Shown here piece after piece: positions 10,471-22,010 of a stretch of 64,000 nt of DNA. Below the pieces are notes generated by a model. It made no database searches. It had not been told where the DNA came from and worked only from the letters and a program-made list of their open reading frames with translations. Source of the DNA: Rhabditoides inermis (lineage: Eukaryota; Nematoda; Chromadorea; Rhabditida; Rhabditidae). Numbering within the stretch: position 1 is the stretch's first letter; every line of letters begins with the position of its first letter. The stretch covers positions 62,001 through 126,000 of the forward strand of contig CAWZYM010000350.1 in assembly GCA_963966185.1 (NCBI GenBank), written 5' to 3'. The position numbers and the translations under genes were made by a program.

Positions 10471-12436
10471 ATGCGAGCCCACTCTAGAAGCGAGACTAAA
10501 TGAAAGAATTGATTGATAATTGATATCATATCATGCCAATCAATACAATGACACGCGCTATACCAATCGTGGGCGTGCAGTGAACAATCTATCCCATACG
10601 GTTGAAGACACTCTTCTGTGTCAAACGCTGTGCAAAACTGTTATTAATTTAATAATAAATTACTCAGATTTGAGGTAATGCTTTCCCTGATGATGCATGA
10701 AGGCGAAACGTCGGAATGAAACTGTTTCTATCGCGGTACATCGGCTGAACACCACATCTCATCAAATTCGTCAATGTGCAACTCCTTGCTTTACAACTCC
10801 GGCATGAGCAGCTTCTTTCATGTACACTTCCTTCTTATTGAAGCGATGTTGTTTTCAAAGTGGATGGGTAACGAGTAGGCCGAAGGCTCCACGGAGCAGA
10901 GTCCGATTTTTGATTTTACTCTTACATAGGCAACTTGCGCACTTGTCTGGCGGATTCTCATCAAAGCGTGGTCATTACACAGTTTTTAATGTTGATTCCG
11001 AATATGAGAGTATGTTTACAGGGATAGTTGTTTGAAGGAAATTCGGACAGCCACTGAATAGTCTACCCATGAAAAATACAGCAGCGTGACCGAATGGATA
11101 GTGAGAGTCATATTCATATCCATCGGAAAATCCGTCGGCGCACTATCGAAACGTTGCCTAAATGAGCAAAACTTTTGCGGCTTTCTTTCTCATGGATCAT
11201 GGTTTGTCGCCCTTACACCCTATCGAGAAAGTTTTATCACTATCATTACGGTCTCCTTTTCAACACAATTATTGCCTCATCTTTCGCATCAGAAGTTTTC
11301 TTCTTGCTCATGAAACATGAAATGAGTAGAAGGCGAGGACTTTGTGGAGGACAGGACAGGGTGATTTGCAAGTCAAATGAAACAGATTTCTCCAACTTCA
11401 ATTGGAAATAACTCCGTTCAGAAATTTTGTATTTTTTTTTAAATTTTCACAGGAGCCTGCGCAAGGGGAATTGTGAGAATCGCTTGGAATTCGATTTTTG
11501 ATCAATAAAATTTAATTTTTATATTTATCGATAACCATCGATATCTATATCGATAACCATCGATATCGATATATCGATATCCAGGTGTTCAATAGGTAAA
11601 ATAGTAAATTGAAAATAACTTTCGCTGTTTCGGCTGTTTCGAATAATTTTTTCGTCATTTCTCGTTTGTCTGACCGACCATCGATAATTGCCGTACCGTG
11701 AAAATGGGAGATACCCTTTATACTGGTTTAATCCATGACTCTATGTGGTCTCTGCCTACAAGTCATTTCACATTCGCCATTTTCCAACGCACTGTCCATT
11801 TGGCCACGCTGTTGTTGTTTGACAGGTCATTTTCATGGGTAGTGGCTGTCCAAATTATCTCCTAACAGCTATTCAAAAAAGTTATGCTCATATTCGAAAA
11901 CAACATTAAAAACTGTGTTCATGGGTTTTTTTTTCTTTTAATAAGAGTCCCCCAATACGAGGGCGCAGCTGCCCTTGTTAGTTAGCTTAATAGCGATAGA
12001 TAAACACAGTTTGAAATCAATGGACCTTGTCGCCGTCATTACATCAGACATCAGATAACAATAAGCGCATTTGCATGCGTTGTCTTGTTCGCAAGAAGTC
12101 GCAAGAAGCTGATTGATACTGTCTATAGGTTTTAATACTTTCCGCAAATTTTGTTTGTTCGTTTGTTTTCTTCCTAATTTCTCATACATCTCTATGTTTC
12201 AGATCTTCCCTATTACATGTAATTTTACAGTCTCGCTTTTATGTTCACCACTGCGGTTCTGCACTGATGATGCCTCAGCAGGCAGTAGACCCCCCGCAGT
12301 GGTCGCTATCAGATTATCAGATAGTACTTTTAAGTAGTCAACTAGTCTTTAAGTAATTCTACTTGTAAGCCTGTCTGCAGGTTAAAGGGTCGAAACAGGA
12401 TTCCGTCATGTGTCTAGCTATTATGTTCTACTATCT
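10471..12436. other. Gene-poor AT-rich region
   Basis: No supported gene. It holds short ATCGATATC-rich simple sequence near 11515-11585 and a few isolated open frames. CTGATGATGC followed by CGAAAC occurs near 10689 and, with a longer gap, near 12261; both resemble degraded hammerhead words but fail the core pairing. Confidence 0.5.
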
Positions 12437-12448
12437 GTTATCCTATCT
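12437..12448. repeat. LINE target-site duplication, 3' side
   Basis: GTTATCCTATCT, repeated exactly at 15635-15646. Confidence 0.85.
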
Positions 12449-15400
12449 CACTCACTCACTCACTCCTCGGCCGATTCTCCGTAGATCATCTGGAGCATTG
12501 TCGCCCCTTAGCCGGCGAGTATCGCGTGAACCAGTTCTGACCACTTGACGCGGTCTTGTGCCATGTCCATAACAGCGTCCATCCACTGCCCGCTGCGAGT
12601 GTTCCAAGCTCTGCGGAACGAAGTGTCTCTTGAGGTGACCTTGGCGCGCACGGCAGGCGTGGGCCCGACATCCTCCTTCAGCTTCTCGTCCCATGTAGCG
12701 CGTTTTCTTCCTGGGCCTCTTCTCCACTCCGGCTGCGGTAGTGTGAGCGCAGCTTGCTTCACAATCCGATGGTCTTCTCGTCGCAGCACGTGTCCCAAGA
12801 GACGAACTCTCGTTGCCTCCACTTGCCGCGAGGGGTTGGGCAGCTTGGACTTTTTGCGCAGGAGACGGGAGTAGATGTTGTTCACATCCCGATACAACTG
12901 CGAGTTGTGGCGACGGTTTGGGTAGAAGTAGCCTAACATCCGGCGCAAAAATTTGCGTTCCGCCGTATCCAGCTTCTCCTCGAGCTTCTTATTGAGAGCC
13001 CAAGTACCGGATCCGTAGAGCATCGCAGGTCGGATGGCGGTGAGGTAGATCCGCAGCTTGACGTGATTGGCGACGCTCGATCTCCACAAAACCTTTTCCA
13101 GCGAATTGAACGCGGAGCAGGCTTGGGCGATTCGCGCCTCCACATCCTTAGTAAGGTCGGCGTCGCTGCTAATCCACGAACCGAAGTAGCGGAAGTTGGT
13201 GGTCTGCGCCATCTTCTCTCCATTGACAGTGAACTCCTCCTTTACTTATCGCGGGATGGTCATCGACTCGCACTTGTCCGGTTTGAGGGTCAGACCGTAC
13301 GAGGCGGCGAGGAGACTGAGACGGTCGACAGCTTTCTGCAGGTTAACAGGGTCTTCTCCAAGCAGAGCAATGTCATCCGCGTAGTCGAGGTCGGTGACTT
13401 TAAGTCCTGTCGGGTGCAGCACCACTCCCCCTCCACACTCTTCCACAACACGTCGCATCACGTCGTCGATGACATAGTTGAACAGGAGCGGGCCGCAGAC
13501 GGATCCTTGGCGCACTCCAGTCCGGACGGCGAACTGCTGCGTGATTCCGCAGGGAGTGCGGACAGCGGCAGTAGTACGGCTGTACAGGTCTCGTAGAAGG
13601 TCGACTAGCGGGGCTGGTACTCCGTCGGCGCGCACCGCATCGAAGAGGCGGTCTCGATCGGGACTGTCGAATGCTGTCGACAAAGATGATGTTAGTCGGC
13701 TTCTTGAATCGGGCACGCAGCTCGACGATCCGTCTCAGAGAGAAGACGGCGTCGATGGTAGACCTTCCTGGGCGGAATCCGTGCTGCTCGTCTCGGGCGG
13801 TCTTCTCGCGGTGCTCCACAATGCGAAGTAGCAGCAGACGCTCCACCAGCTTGTAGCACACGCGGATCAATGAGATACCACGGTAGTTGGCTGGGTCGGT
13901 GGGGCTGCCCTTTTTCAGCAACGGGACGATGATGGCGTTTCTCCACGAGTCAGGCACCTTTTTCCTCTCCCAGATGTTGACGATCAGCCGATGCAGCTCA
14001 CGGATCCCAAAGGCGGGCAGAGTCTTCATCATCTCCGGAGTGAGGTCGTCGTCTCCGGCAGCCTTCCCATTCTTCAGCTTCTTCATGCACACAAGCAGCT
14101 CATCCATGGTTGGCGGCTCCGTCCTGCAGTTGTACTCAGAACGGGCGGTATGTGGCAGGGCGGGAGCAGACGGGCACGGCTGGTTAAGTAGGCGGTCGAA
14201 GTGACCAGCCCACACCGCGCACGCTGCTTCCCCGGTGACGAGTGACACGCCGTCAGAGATGACGGGCGTCGTCCTGCTCCATTTCCCGCTGTACCGCTTC
14301 AGCAGGGAGAATGCCGTGCGGGCATCCTGCCTTTCCCAAGCGTCCTCGAACTCCTTGCTCCTCCTCATCCATTCCTCCTCCCACTGCTCCTTCCGAATCC
14401 TCCGCAGTTCCGCCTTGAGTTGACGGTAGGCCTTCAGCTTTCCTCTCTGCTTCGCCAGCAGCATGCTCGCGTAGCACAAGGATTCCTTCACTGACGCTCC
14501 ATCGTGCTTCTTCTCCACCTTCAGAGTTGGAATCGCCTCCTTGGCTGCCTGCTGGACTGCAGCCGTCCACGAGTCAGCATCTGTTTCTCCTTTCTTCTGC
14601 CTCTCCTGCAGATTCTTCTCCACTATCCCTCGGTAGTCCGCGCGCACGTCACCATCCGTGATCAGCAGGCGAGAGTCGAGGCGGGGCGGTCTCTTCTGGT
14701 AGAACGAGCGACGGCGCGTTCCGGATCCGCTCACGACAAGAACCACGGGGATGTGATCCGAGTCGTATTTGAAGTCCGGCAGGCTCTTGCTGGAGAGGAC
14801 GACGCCGGCCTGGCTCTTCTTGACGAGCAGGTAGTCGATCTGGTGCAGCCTCCCGATGCAGTTCTTCCTCCAGGTTGCGCGCTGCCAGGGACGGTTGCGC
14901 TTCCAGGCCGACGCGACGATAAGGTCGTAACTCTCCAGCAGATCCACTATCCGCTGACCGTTGTCGCTTGTGCAGTCGGCAGCACGCCTCCACCTGCCCA
15001 TTGCTGGACTGGCGTCGGCAGCCACGCGGCTGTTCGAGTCAAGTCCGAGGACGAGCTCTGACTTGCCGGCCGATCTCACAATTTTGGCCAGCTCGTCAAA
15101 GAATTTGTCCTTCTCCACCTCCTCAGCATCCTCGGTTGGCGCATGCGCCGACACGATGCGGGTCTTCTTTCCTCGTACTTCTGCATCCACGTAGATGAGT
15201 CGGGGCGAGAGAGGGTTGATGGCGAGCACGTTGACGTTGGCGGAGGTGGAGATGGCGACAGTCACCCCGCACACCGCCCTGGAAGTGGGCAGTGCGCTGT
15301 AGTACTTGTACCGCAAGGAATCGCAGCACGTCCGGTCGATTCGGGTCTCCTGCAGCATTGCCACGTCCACTCCGTGCCGCTCGAGCTCCTCCGAGAGCAA

Positions 15401-15634
15401 GCTCCGGTCTGCAAAGCTTCTGGCAGAACGGACATTGTAGGACATGTAGCGGGTCCTGGTTCTTTGCGATAATCTCATAGTCGATATGTTGGGCATAATG
15501 CCTGTCGTATTGTCAAAGGGTGACAATTCCTTGACTCGAAAGTAGTCAACACTTGAACTTAGCAGTCTGTATGCACAGGCAAACAAACTCCCGGGGGCAC
15601 GACGTGGACGTGAGTGTTGACAATTTCTACCCCC
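12449..15634 (-). mobile_element. APE-type non-LTR retrotransposon, RTE-like, recently inactivated
   Basis: A 3186-bp unit bounded by the 12-bp duplication GTTATCCTATCT. It ends on its 3' side in (GAGT)n, a microsatellite tail of the RTE type. One frame codes for endonuclease then RT. The first ATG of the long frame is at 15496 (MPNISTMRLSQRTRTRY). APE landmarks are YNVRSARSF, MLQETRID, GLDSNSR and SDHIPV. RT landmarks are NGKAAGDDDLTPEM, GFRPGRSTIDAV, GVRQGSVCGPLLFNYVIDDV and the catalytic YADD near 13378. The C-terminal WRRGPGRKRATW block is common in RTE-related LINEs. Length (3.2 kb, single ORF) also fits RTE. Confidence 0.85.
12508..15496 (-). pseudogene. LINE endonuclease-reverse transcriptase ORF (two lesions)
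   Basis: The polyprotein would nick target DNA with its APE domain and prime cDNA synthesis there. The frame runs 15496 to about 13700 and then shifts inside RT motif A: IIFVD lies in one frame and STAFDSPDRDR in another. The second part (to 13246) contains the RT palm with YADD and ends in an in-frame TAA at 13246-13248. Beyond it the same frame reopens (from 13212, MAQTTNFRYFGSW) to a stop at 12508, covering the RT thumb and C-terminal region. One frameshift and one nonsense codon in 3 kb suggest young death. Confidence 0.8.
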
Positions 15635-15646
15635 GTTATCCTATCT
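15635..15646. repeat. LINE target-site duplication, 5' side
   Basis: GTTATCCTATCT, identical to 12437-12448. Confidence 0.85.
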
Positions 15647-17050
15647 ACTTTGAAAAACCCTCATTGTCTAGAAACTGTCTATGTTGGTCAAAAAGGGAAC
15701 ACGCTATATACACCTGATACATACTAAATTTCACATTTCTGTTGGTAAATCTATATCTCACACATTGTCCACCACGCGATTGGAAGCAGCGGCCCGCCCC
15801 CGCAAAGAGCGAATATGATTATCGCCCTCTTTCCCCTCTCCGAGATATGTACTCGCAATAAACGTGTAATGTAACGCGTTGCGTTTGTGGTTGTATAGTA
15901 ATATCTTGTTGTGGGCCCTGGACGGAGTGAGAGGTGGGAGGAGGGTGACTCAAAGCTATAATGGCGTGTACGGGAGTTACACTGTCGCGCCAGTCAGGGT
16001 GGTCTGGCGGAACTGTATGATTATCAAGTGTTGTGTATGTAGTTATATAAATCCACTGAACCCCGGACCGTACAACGTTTATTCTTCTTAAAGATTCATC
16101 CGGACAATGTATTATTCCCTGATCATTAGGATGGGGTCGCTCTCGTTTTTTTTCAATAAAGACGAGTTTTGAAGTTCTGTTTGCGCAAAAAAAACATTGT
16201 TAAAAATGCGAACATTTTTCCCACGTTGATACAATTTCGAAAGAAGGTTTTATTGACAAGAACAAAAATGACCCCAACATGAAGATCAGGCAATGCTTTC
16301 AAATATCCCCGCACCATTAGCGCGCCATAGAACATAAGTTCTCTCTGAGAATCGGGAGGCTGTGACATAACCTATTCAGAAGGTGACAACACCTACATAA
16401 GTAGTCGATTTTCAACCGGTGTCACTGCTGCCCATTGTGCGAAAGATGGTAACATGGAGTATCAGTTAGGTCACAGAAGCCGATGGCATCCAAACTGTTA
16501 TCTGCTATCAGAGATATTCAATGCCCTATGGGGTGACTATTCGTGTGGATTGGTTTTGCGGCGGCTGTATTTGCGCTGACTCTCAAAAAACGGCGGTGGC
16601 CTATTGGAGCTTTTGAACCTTTTCGACCCATTTCATTTAGCCAATCCGTCTCAAATTCTCGATGTCGTCACTAGCGCACTAGCCATGATTGAGAAACTAA
16701 GACTTTCACGCTGGATACGGTAGATGTTGCTTACGTCCTGATATATACATCGGTTGTGGCGATGGTTGAAACAGAAACAGTATTGCATTCGTGTAGGAAT
16801 GTGTTTTCCGATAGCTTCTTTTAGTTCCAGAGTACTGTCGATTTCTCAAATCAGCGAAAAACGCCGAACCGAACCCACTCTTTTTCCGTGCACTACCAAC
16901 ATTGGCGAACATTCGCGAATATCTGTCCATGAGAGAAGAATTCGGGCCGTTGAGGGAGGATGTGAACGACCGTTTTTGGTCTACACATTATACATAATTC
17001 GGAACTCTATCTCACTTTTTACGAAAGTTGTCACAAATTCCCACTTGATT
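15647..17050. other. Spacer, possible solo-LTR-like stretch
   Basis: No supported gene. The 15780-16090 segment has a CT-rich stretch, an AATAAA (CGCAATAAACGTG) and a TATATAA, a layout seen in LTRs, but I found no second LTR, primer site or flanking duplication, so this stays unproven. Confidence 0.3.
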
Positions 17051-17059
17051 GGCCTGAGG

Positions 17060-17190
17060 ATCATAGAAAACGGAAAAGCCGCCAAGTCGCATCTCATTCA
17101 CATTGTTGCAAATCAAGACGTCGATGACGTATTTGAACAAATGAGTGCCGCCGCAGACGAATCTTTGTGCCCGCACACCACACGCCAACT
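17060..17190 (-). mobile_element. LINE reverse-transcriptase fragment
   Basis: The minus strand reads RAQRFVCGGTHLFKYVIDVL, which aligns with GVRQGSVCGPLLFNYVIDDV of the LINE at 13.5 kb (RT motif B and following helix). Surrounding sequence is too diverged to extend it. Confidence 0.5.
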
Positions 17191-17199
17191 CACCGCATT

Positions 17200-17430
17200 C
17201 ACTTGCAGGACATATGCATCTTACTTGCAGGAAGAATGCCTACTGTTATCTCATTGCAGCCTCAATGATTGCTGCAGCCTTTCTGCATGCAGTCTGCAAA
17301 CGCGCCATATTCCCTGCATGCAGGCTGCATTTTGTCTAACATATCTGCACGCAGAATGCATATCGCACTTCCTTTCTGCATGCAGGCTGCATTTTGGCAG
17401 TTCTTCCTGCATGCAGGCAGCATAGCGGTC
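17200..17430. repeat. Cluster of CTGCATGCAGGCTGCA palindromic words
   Basis: At least six copies of CTGCATGCAG or close variants, spaced 15-45 bp, in sequence otherwise rich in TGCA. A similar cluster is at 7800-7960. Confidence 0.7.
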
Positions 17431-17532
17431 TCGGAGCTCTTGTTTCTCCCTTCCTCCCCCCCCCCCTCTCGCTTCTCTTCTCGAAATTTTAAGCAAGTAA
17501 AGTATGGTGTATAGTTTATATGTATGATGCAG

Positions 17533-18251
17533 CGTGCCAGCGCTGGTGGTCGCGTCAAGATTGTGCAGAAGTTTCGGGTGAACTTGCTGCCGAACGCGCC
17601 TCTCCGCAAGCGCAGCTCCCGCAAGCGCAAGCTGTTCCCGTGCAGCCTCTGCAACATGGTGCGCAACACTTTCTTTAAACTCGATTCACTCGGATACAGT
17701 ATGTGTGACCACACACCACAAGTTCTGAACGTATGTCTTAGGAGGTGAGGTGCAGGTTCATATTAGTATTTGTGAACGTATATCGTATATGGATGTGTTT
17801 TTGTCGTTCACCGAATATACTGGAGTAATGAAAAAGATTCAGATATACTTTTGACTATGATTGCTTTCAGAAGGGATTCGTCGACAAGCGCACGCATGCG
17901 TGGGTCCATGTGAAGGGACGCCGATTCTCCTGCAACCAGCCCCGTTTCGGCTTCCCCACTCTGCCATGTGACTTCACCGCGTGCCGTGAGTGAAAGAGGG
18001 GGCGGGGCCTGAAGGGGCGGGCACTGAATCCTGACGAACTTGCAGATCCGGGTACTGTGGAGAAGCACCTGCGAGGGCGCCATAGGATGAGCGCCGAGCA
18101 GGTGGCGGCCATCAAGATCGTCGACCACGCCACGCTGCCCGAGAAGGTCAAGGAGCTCGAGGACATCATCAAGAAGTGCTTCGAAGAAGAGGAGGACGAG
18201 TCGGTGTTCCGTCGGCTCCAGCACATTGGTAGTAGGTGTTGTGTGATGTAA
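17533..18251 (+). CDS. Zinc-finger protein, 5'-truncated copy (duplication A)
   Basis: Three exons splice in frame: 17533-17658, 17871-17985 and 18046-18251. The product begins RASAGGRVKIVQKFRV, continues with KLFPCSLCNM joined to KGFVDKRTHAWVHVKGRRF, and has a C2H2-like finger (LPCDFTAC-HPGTVEKHLRGRHRM, C-x4-C-x7-H-x4-H). An acidic region EEEEDESVFRR follows, and the end is GSRCCVM then TAA. The last four residues match a CaaX box. Compared with the copy at 32.2-33.6 kb it lacks the AT-hook exon, because homology between the duplicons starts at this exon. It may therefore be non-functional. The exact DNA target or family is not known to me. Confidence 0.65.
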
Positions 18252-18964
18252 AAGTGATCTATATTGTGTACGCGTGTTAACGCACTTCTATTTCATGTGT
18301 AAAACGATTTAATGTGATACCATATCGCTACCGTACACCCGTTGGTCACTCGCGTATCCCTCTCCCAAGAACCCCGCGTTATTGATTACCGTTATATGTG
18401 ATGTCATTGTTGTTGTTTGTTTTTGTCTTGTCATATAGATTCTGTTTATTGTGACTTGTTTGAGCGCGATGGTATTGTTCAGCATGTGGGTTGATTTTTG
18501 TCAAAAAAAGTACTTGTTTGGTTGAATGTTCTCAAATCGAATGTCTGGATTTGATTGTATAAACGTATGACTATGTTTAATTATTATGTGTTATCTCCTC
18601 AGAAAGGTCAAAGGTTATCTACATCCTACTTTCTCACATCCAGCATACTTTCGAGGTAGTTGCATGTCGCTGAGGTAGCGCGGTAGCTGAGATTCCGATC
18701 AAAGACAACACGGCGTCATTGCACGTTTTTGGGTATATTCCGTTTGCACTCAGCTCAACAATTCTCGTCAAAGACATTATGTTGTCCAATAGTTTTAAAG
18801 TACCCTAAACTGTTTGACAGTGAAAATTTCATCTCACATTAAAAAAACATACCGCATATCACCTTTAACAACTATACTATCATAAAATCAGACAAAAAAA
18901 TAATTAAAGAAGAGTATTTGTAACTAACTACGCACACATCCGGTCCCTATGTATGACAACGAGG

Positions 18965-18972
18965 GCGGGAGG

Positions 18973-19026
<54 letters not shown>

Positions 19027-19112
19027 AAGAGGGAGAGAGAGAGAGAGATAGAAAGAGAGAGAGAGAGAGAGAGAGAGAAAGAGGGAGAGAGAGAGAGAAA
19101 GAGAGAAAGAGA
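18965..19112. repeat. (GA)n microsatellite
   Basis: Nearly uninterrupted GA repeats with a few AAAG and GGGA interruptions. Confidence 0.95.
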
Positions 19113-19118
19113 ATTAAG

Positions 19119-19140
19119 GGCGGCGCGCAGCGCCGCCCGT
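19119..19140. other. GC-rich hairpin
   Basis: GGGCGGCG, a 5-6 bp loop, then CGCCGCCC: a perfect 8-bp stem just after the GA tract, followed by a second GCGCGC-rich inverted word at 19155-19171. Confidence 0.6.
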
Positions 19141-19624
19141 TTGTCTTGATCTTTGGCGCGCGCAGCGCGTCACCCCCAAGGCATACACAATTTCCTCTAT
19201 CCCAATACGATATACTCCATAGTATGTGTTTTTTGTTAGAATGCCATTTGACAAGACCTATGAGTATGACTCGAGAAATAAATATCGGTTGCGGTATCCA
19301 AAATATTCAAGAAAACTTTTCTCTCATTCTGCCACTAAACGTTACGACGACGACGACGACGCGCATCACGTAAGCCCCGCCCACTGCACTCTGCGCTCAT
19401 TGGTCGCTCGGCCCCCTGTCTCTGCAATTTGATTGGCCGAACGCGCATGCCCCGCCTTTCGTTCAGCCACTCTCATCCCTGCGCATCTGGCTCTCTCACG
19501 AGCGCACGCTCTCTGCGCGCTCTCTCTCTTCCCGTGCGATTCCGAGTGGTGCAGCAGGCAGGGGTGAGAGGGCCAAATTTTGGCGCGAAAACTGTGGGGG
19601 TGGTGTGTGCGAGCGGAATGGAGA

Positions 19625-19905
19625 GAAGTGAGCATGCGTTTCCATATTCAGGATACGTTTTAGAACGTTTCTAGGCAAGGGTGAGAGGTCCCAAGTTATG
19701 GCGTGAAAACTGTGGGGTGATGTGTGGTGTGCGAACGGAGTGAAGAGAGAGACGCGTAATAACGCGCGTCAATAAGAAACTGGCAGGCGCGTGAGCATGC
19801 GTTTCCATATTCAGTATACGTTTTCGAATGCGTAATAGCGCGCGTCAATAAGAGACTGGCAAGCGCGTGAGCATGCGTTTCCATATTCAGCATACGTTTT
19901 CGTTT
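19625..19905. repeat. Tandem 75-bp repeat
   Basis: GAGCATGCGTTTCCATATTC recurs at about 19629, 19791 and 19869, and the last two units also share AATAGCGCGCGTCAATAAGA-like sequence. Absent from duplication copy B. Confidence 0.75.
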
Positions 19906-19999
19906 CTAATTTTGATACATACATTCGCGAGTAACTTTTATCAACGCACATCAACCTAACCTGAAAAAAATTTCTTCGAAATTCGAGAAAAGGACATCC

Positions 20000-20465
20000 A
20001 TTCTCTTTCGAAAAGTACATAAGTAAAGAGGAGTGGTTTGTTTTGATCTGATTCAACAAAAGCACATGCATAAAATCTCTTCGCAGCTGACTAAAATATC
20101 AAAACAAACCTGCTCTTTCTAATCGATGAAAAGCCAACATAAATACTATGCATTATAATAATTTATTTATAGTGATGAATTCTAATAAAAAATTGGTCTA
20201 TTTCATCACAATACATTATATTTTAATGTCATATTTTAATGTTTAAAAAACTATTGCAAAACAAAGAAAACATATAAAATATATGTGTATTCATGCGTAT
20301 ATCTGCACAAAAGTCACAAATTTTAGAGGGATAAACCATCATTCGAAAGAGCAGGTTTGTTTTGATATTTTAGTCAGCTGCGAAGAGATTTTATGCATGT
20401 GCTTTTGTTGAATCAGATCAAAACAAACCACTCCTCTTTACTTATGTACTTTTCGAAAGAGAATT
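20000..20465. mobile_element. Foldback (long inverted repeat) element
   Basis: Arms at 20000-20126 and 20340-20465 are inverted copies starting ATTCTCTTTCGAAAAGTACA, separated by about 215 bp of AT-rich sequence. The arm words GCAGGTTTGTTT and CAACAAAAGCACATGCAT resemble the arms of the elements at 25.7 and 54.2 kb. Absent from duplication B, consistent with insertion. Confidence 0.7.
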
Positions 20466-20963
20466 GCCTTTCTAATTGAGGAAATGGGCGGGCACTTCGT
20501 CGATCGTCGTTGAGAGGGAAGCACACTGTTGAATGGTTTGTTACATATGTCATCGTGTAACAACCCATTAAGTTGTAACAAAACATTAGGAGTGCGGTCA
20601 CATGTTTATCTAATAAGAAAGAATTTGGAGTCGCAATTGATCGTTTTTTCAGTATGAACCAAAAGAGGTTTCAAGACCCCACACGCTTGTAATAATCTGT
20701 AAATGTGATAGAAGCTCCATGGCGGTTTGACTTGATTGGGAGATTCTAATGATGAGGCGCTTGGCTCCTCACTCATTTCAGTTGTCGTCGCGAGAGTGCC
20801 TGTGGAGGAAGTACACTTCTGCCAAACACGTCAAGGTGTCTGGACGTGACGTGGGAGCAAAGGAACTACCGAAGCCTCTCCACCTACCATCGTACTCTAA
20901 TGGATTGGGCTGATTAGCGATCAAATATCGATTGAGTATCGATCAAGAATCGTCGTCCACCAC

Positions 20964-21332
20964 TAACCTTGATTGAATTGATTTACTGCCGATATCAAGA
21001 ATACAACAACGGAGATGAAACACAAAGGGTTTAGTCTGCGTGAAGTATCTGTCGGTGGTTCCTTCTTGTCGGGATCCGACTTGTAGGAGGGGTGGTGTGC
21101 TTGGTCTCACGATTAGGATGACGTTGCGACAGCCATTGTAGAAAGTGTACTCGGCGGGTTCAACTCCGTGCTCCGAGGATTCCTCAAATTCCAAAGCCAG
21201 CAGCGAACATGTAGCGGGTACCGTTGATCCAGGAATTCTCCACGTAGACCGGGCTTGGCGGGTGCGACGGGGAAAATAAACTGGGGGACCGACCACTCGG
21301 GGCAATTGAAGATGATGGAATAACCTTGATTG
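20964..21332. mobile_element. 345-bp insertion with 12-bp target duplication
   Basis: TAACCTTGATTG flanks the insert at 20964-20975 and 21321-21332, and the paralogous locus near 34785-34797 has a single copy with no insert. About 55 bp inside (near 21005-21060, ATGAAACACAAAGGGTTTAG) match the reverse complement of 23775-23830. No long intact frame. A 12-bp duplication suggests LINE-mediated retroposition. Confidence 0.75.
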
Positions 21333-21971
21333 CTAAACTGTATTCCCCCGGCGTTAGCCTACCAAGATCTTGGCCCTACTGCATGCTTCTAGTCATATTG
21401 TTGTGATTGCAATGTCATGTACAGATATAACGATTCCGGATAAATTTCTGAACTTCTGAATACAAACCTGCATCTCTGTCTCTTTCTCTGTTTCTCTGTA
21501 TCTCTGTCCCTCTCTGTCTTGGTCCCTCTCTCTCTACCTCTCTCTCTCTCTCTCTTCCATCGTTCTCCATCTTCTGTTTATCTATTCTTATATCTCATCT
21601 GTTACTTCAACAGTCCGCTATGGGCTATGGCAGGTTTGTACTAGTATTTGTAAACGTTTTATGCATGCGCTTTTGTTGAATTGGGTCAAGACAAACTGAC
21701 TCTTTACGCAAGTACTTTTTAACAAGATAATATATGTGCTTTTGTTGAATTTCATAGAAATTTCTTATCTTACTGATTGCCAAGCTCTGTCGTGCGCGCG
21801 CGCGATCGCTCATAACTTCTAACGGAGAAAAGATACAAAGATGACACCGACCAATGATCTGGCCTACGGAACGGTGCGAATCAAGATAGCATGAATTGGA
21901 TGACGTCACATTGTTGCTAAGGAGACCTTTAGATATCGCTACTTGAAAATTCTGGCGCGAGCCCTATCCTA

Positions 21972-22010
21972 AGCCAAAAGAGAGGGCGCTGCGCGCCCTC
22001 TCTAATTCTT
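21972..22010. other. GC-rich hairpin at duplicon block edge
   Basis: GAGAGGGCGC, TGC, GCGCCCTCTC is a perfect 10-bp stem. The matching locus at 47977-47996 keeps a shortened form. Confidence 0.55.

Noticed and set aside
10689..10712. CTGATGATGC...CGAAAC as a hammerhead ribozyme
   Set aside because: The core words are there but the 10.1/11.1 positions would be T and C, stem II has only two pairs, and no stem III partner was found nearby. The similar words at 12261 and 12392 fail the same test.
15780..16090. Solo LTR
   Set aside because: AATAAA and TATATAA are present, but there is no paired LTR, terminal TG/CA pair I could fix, or target duplication.
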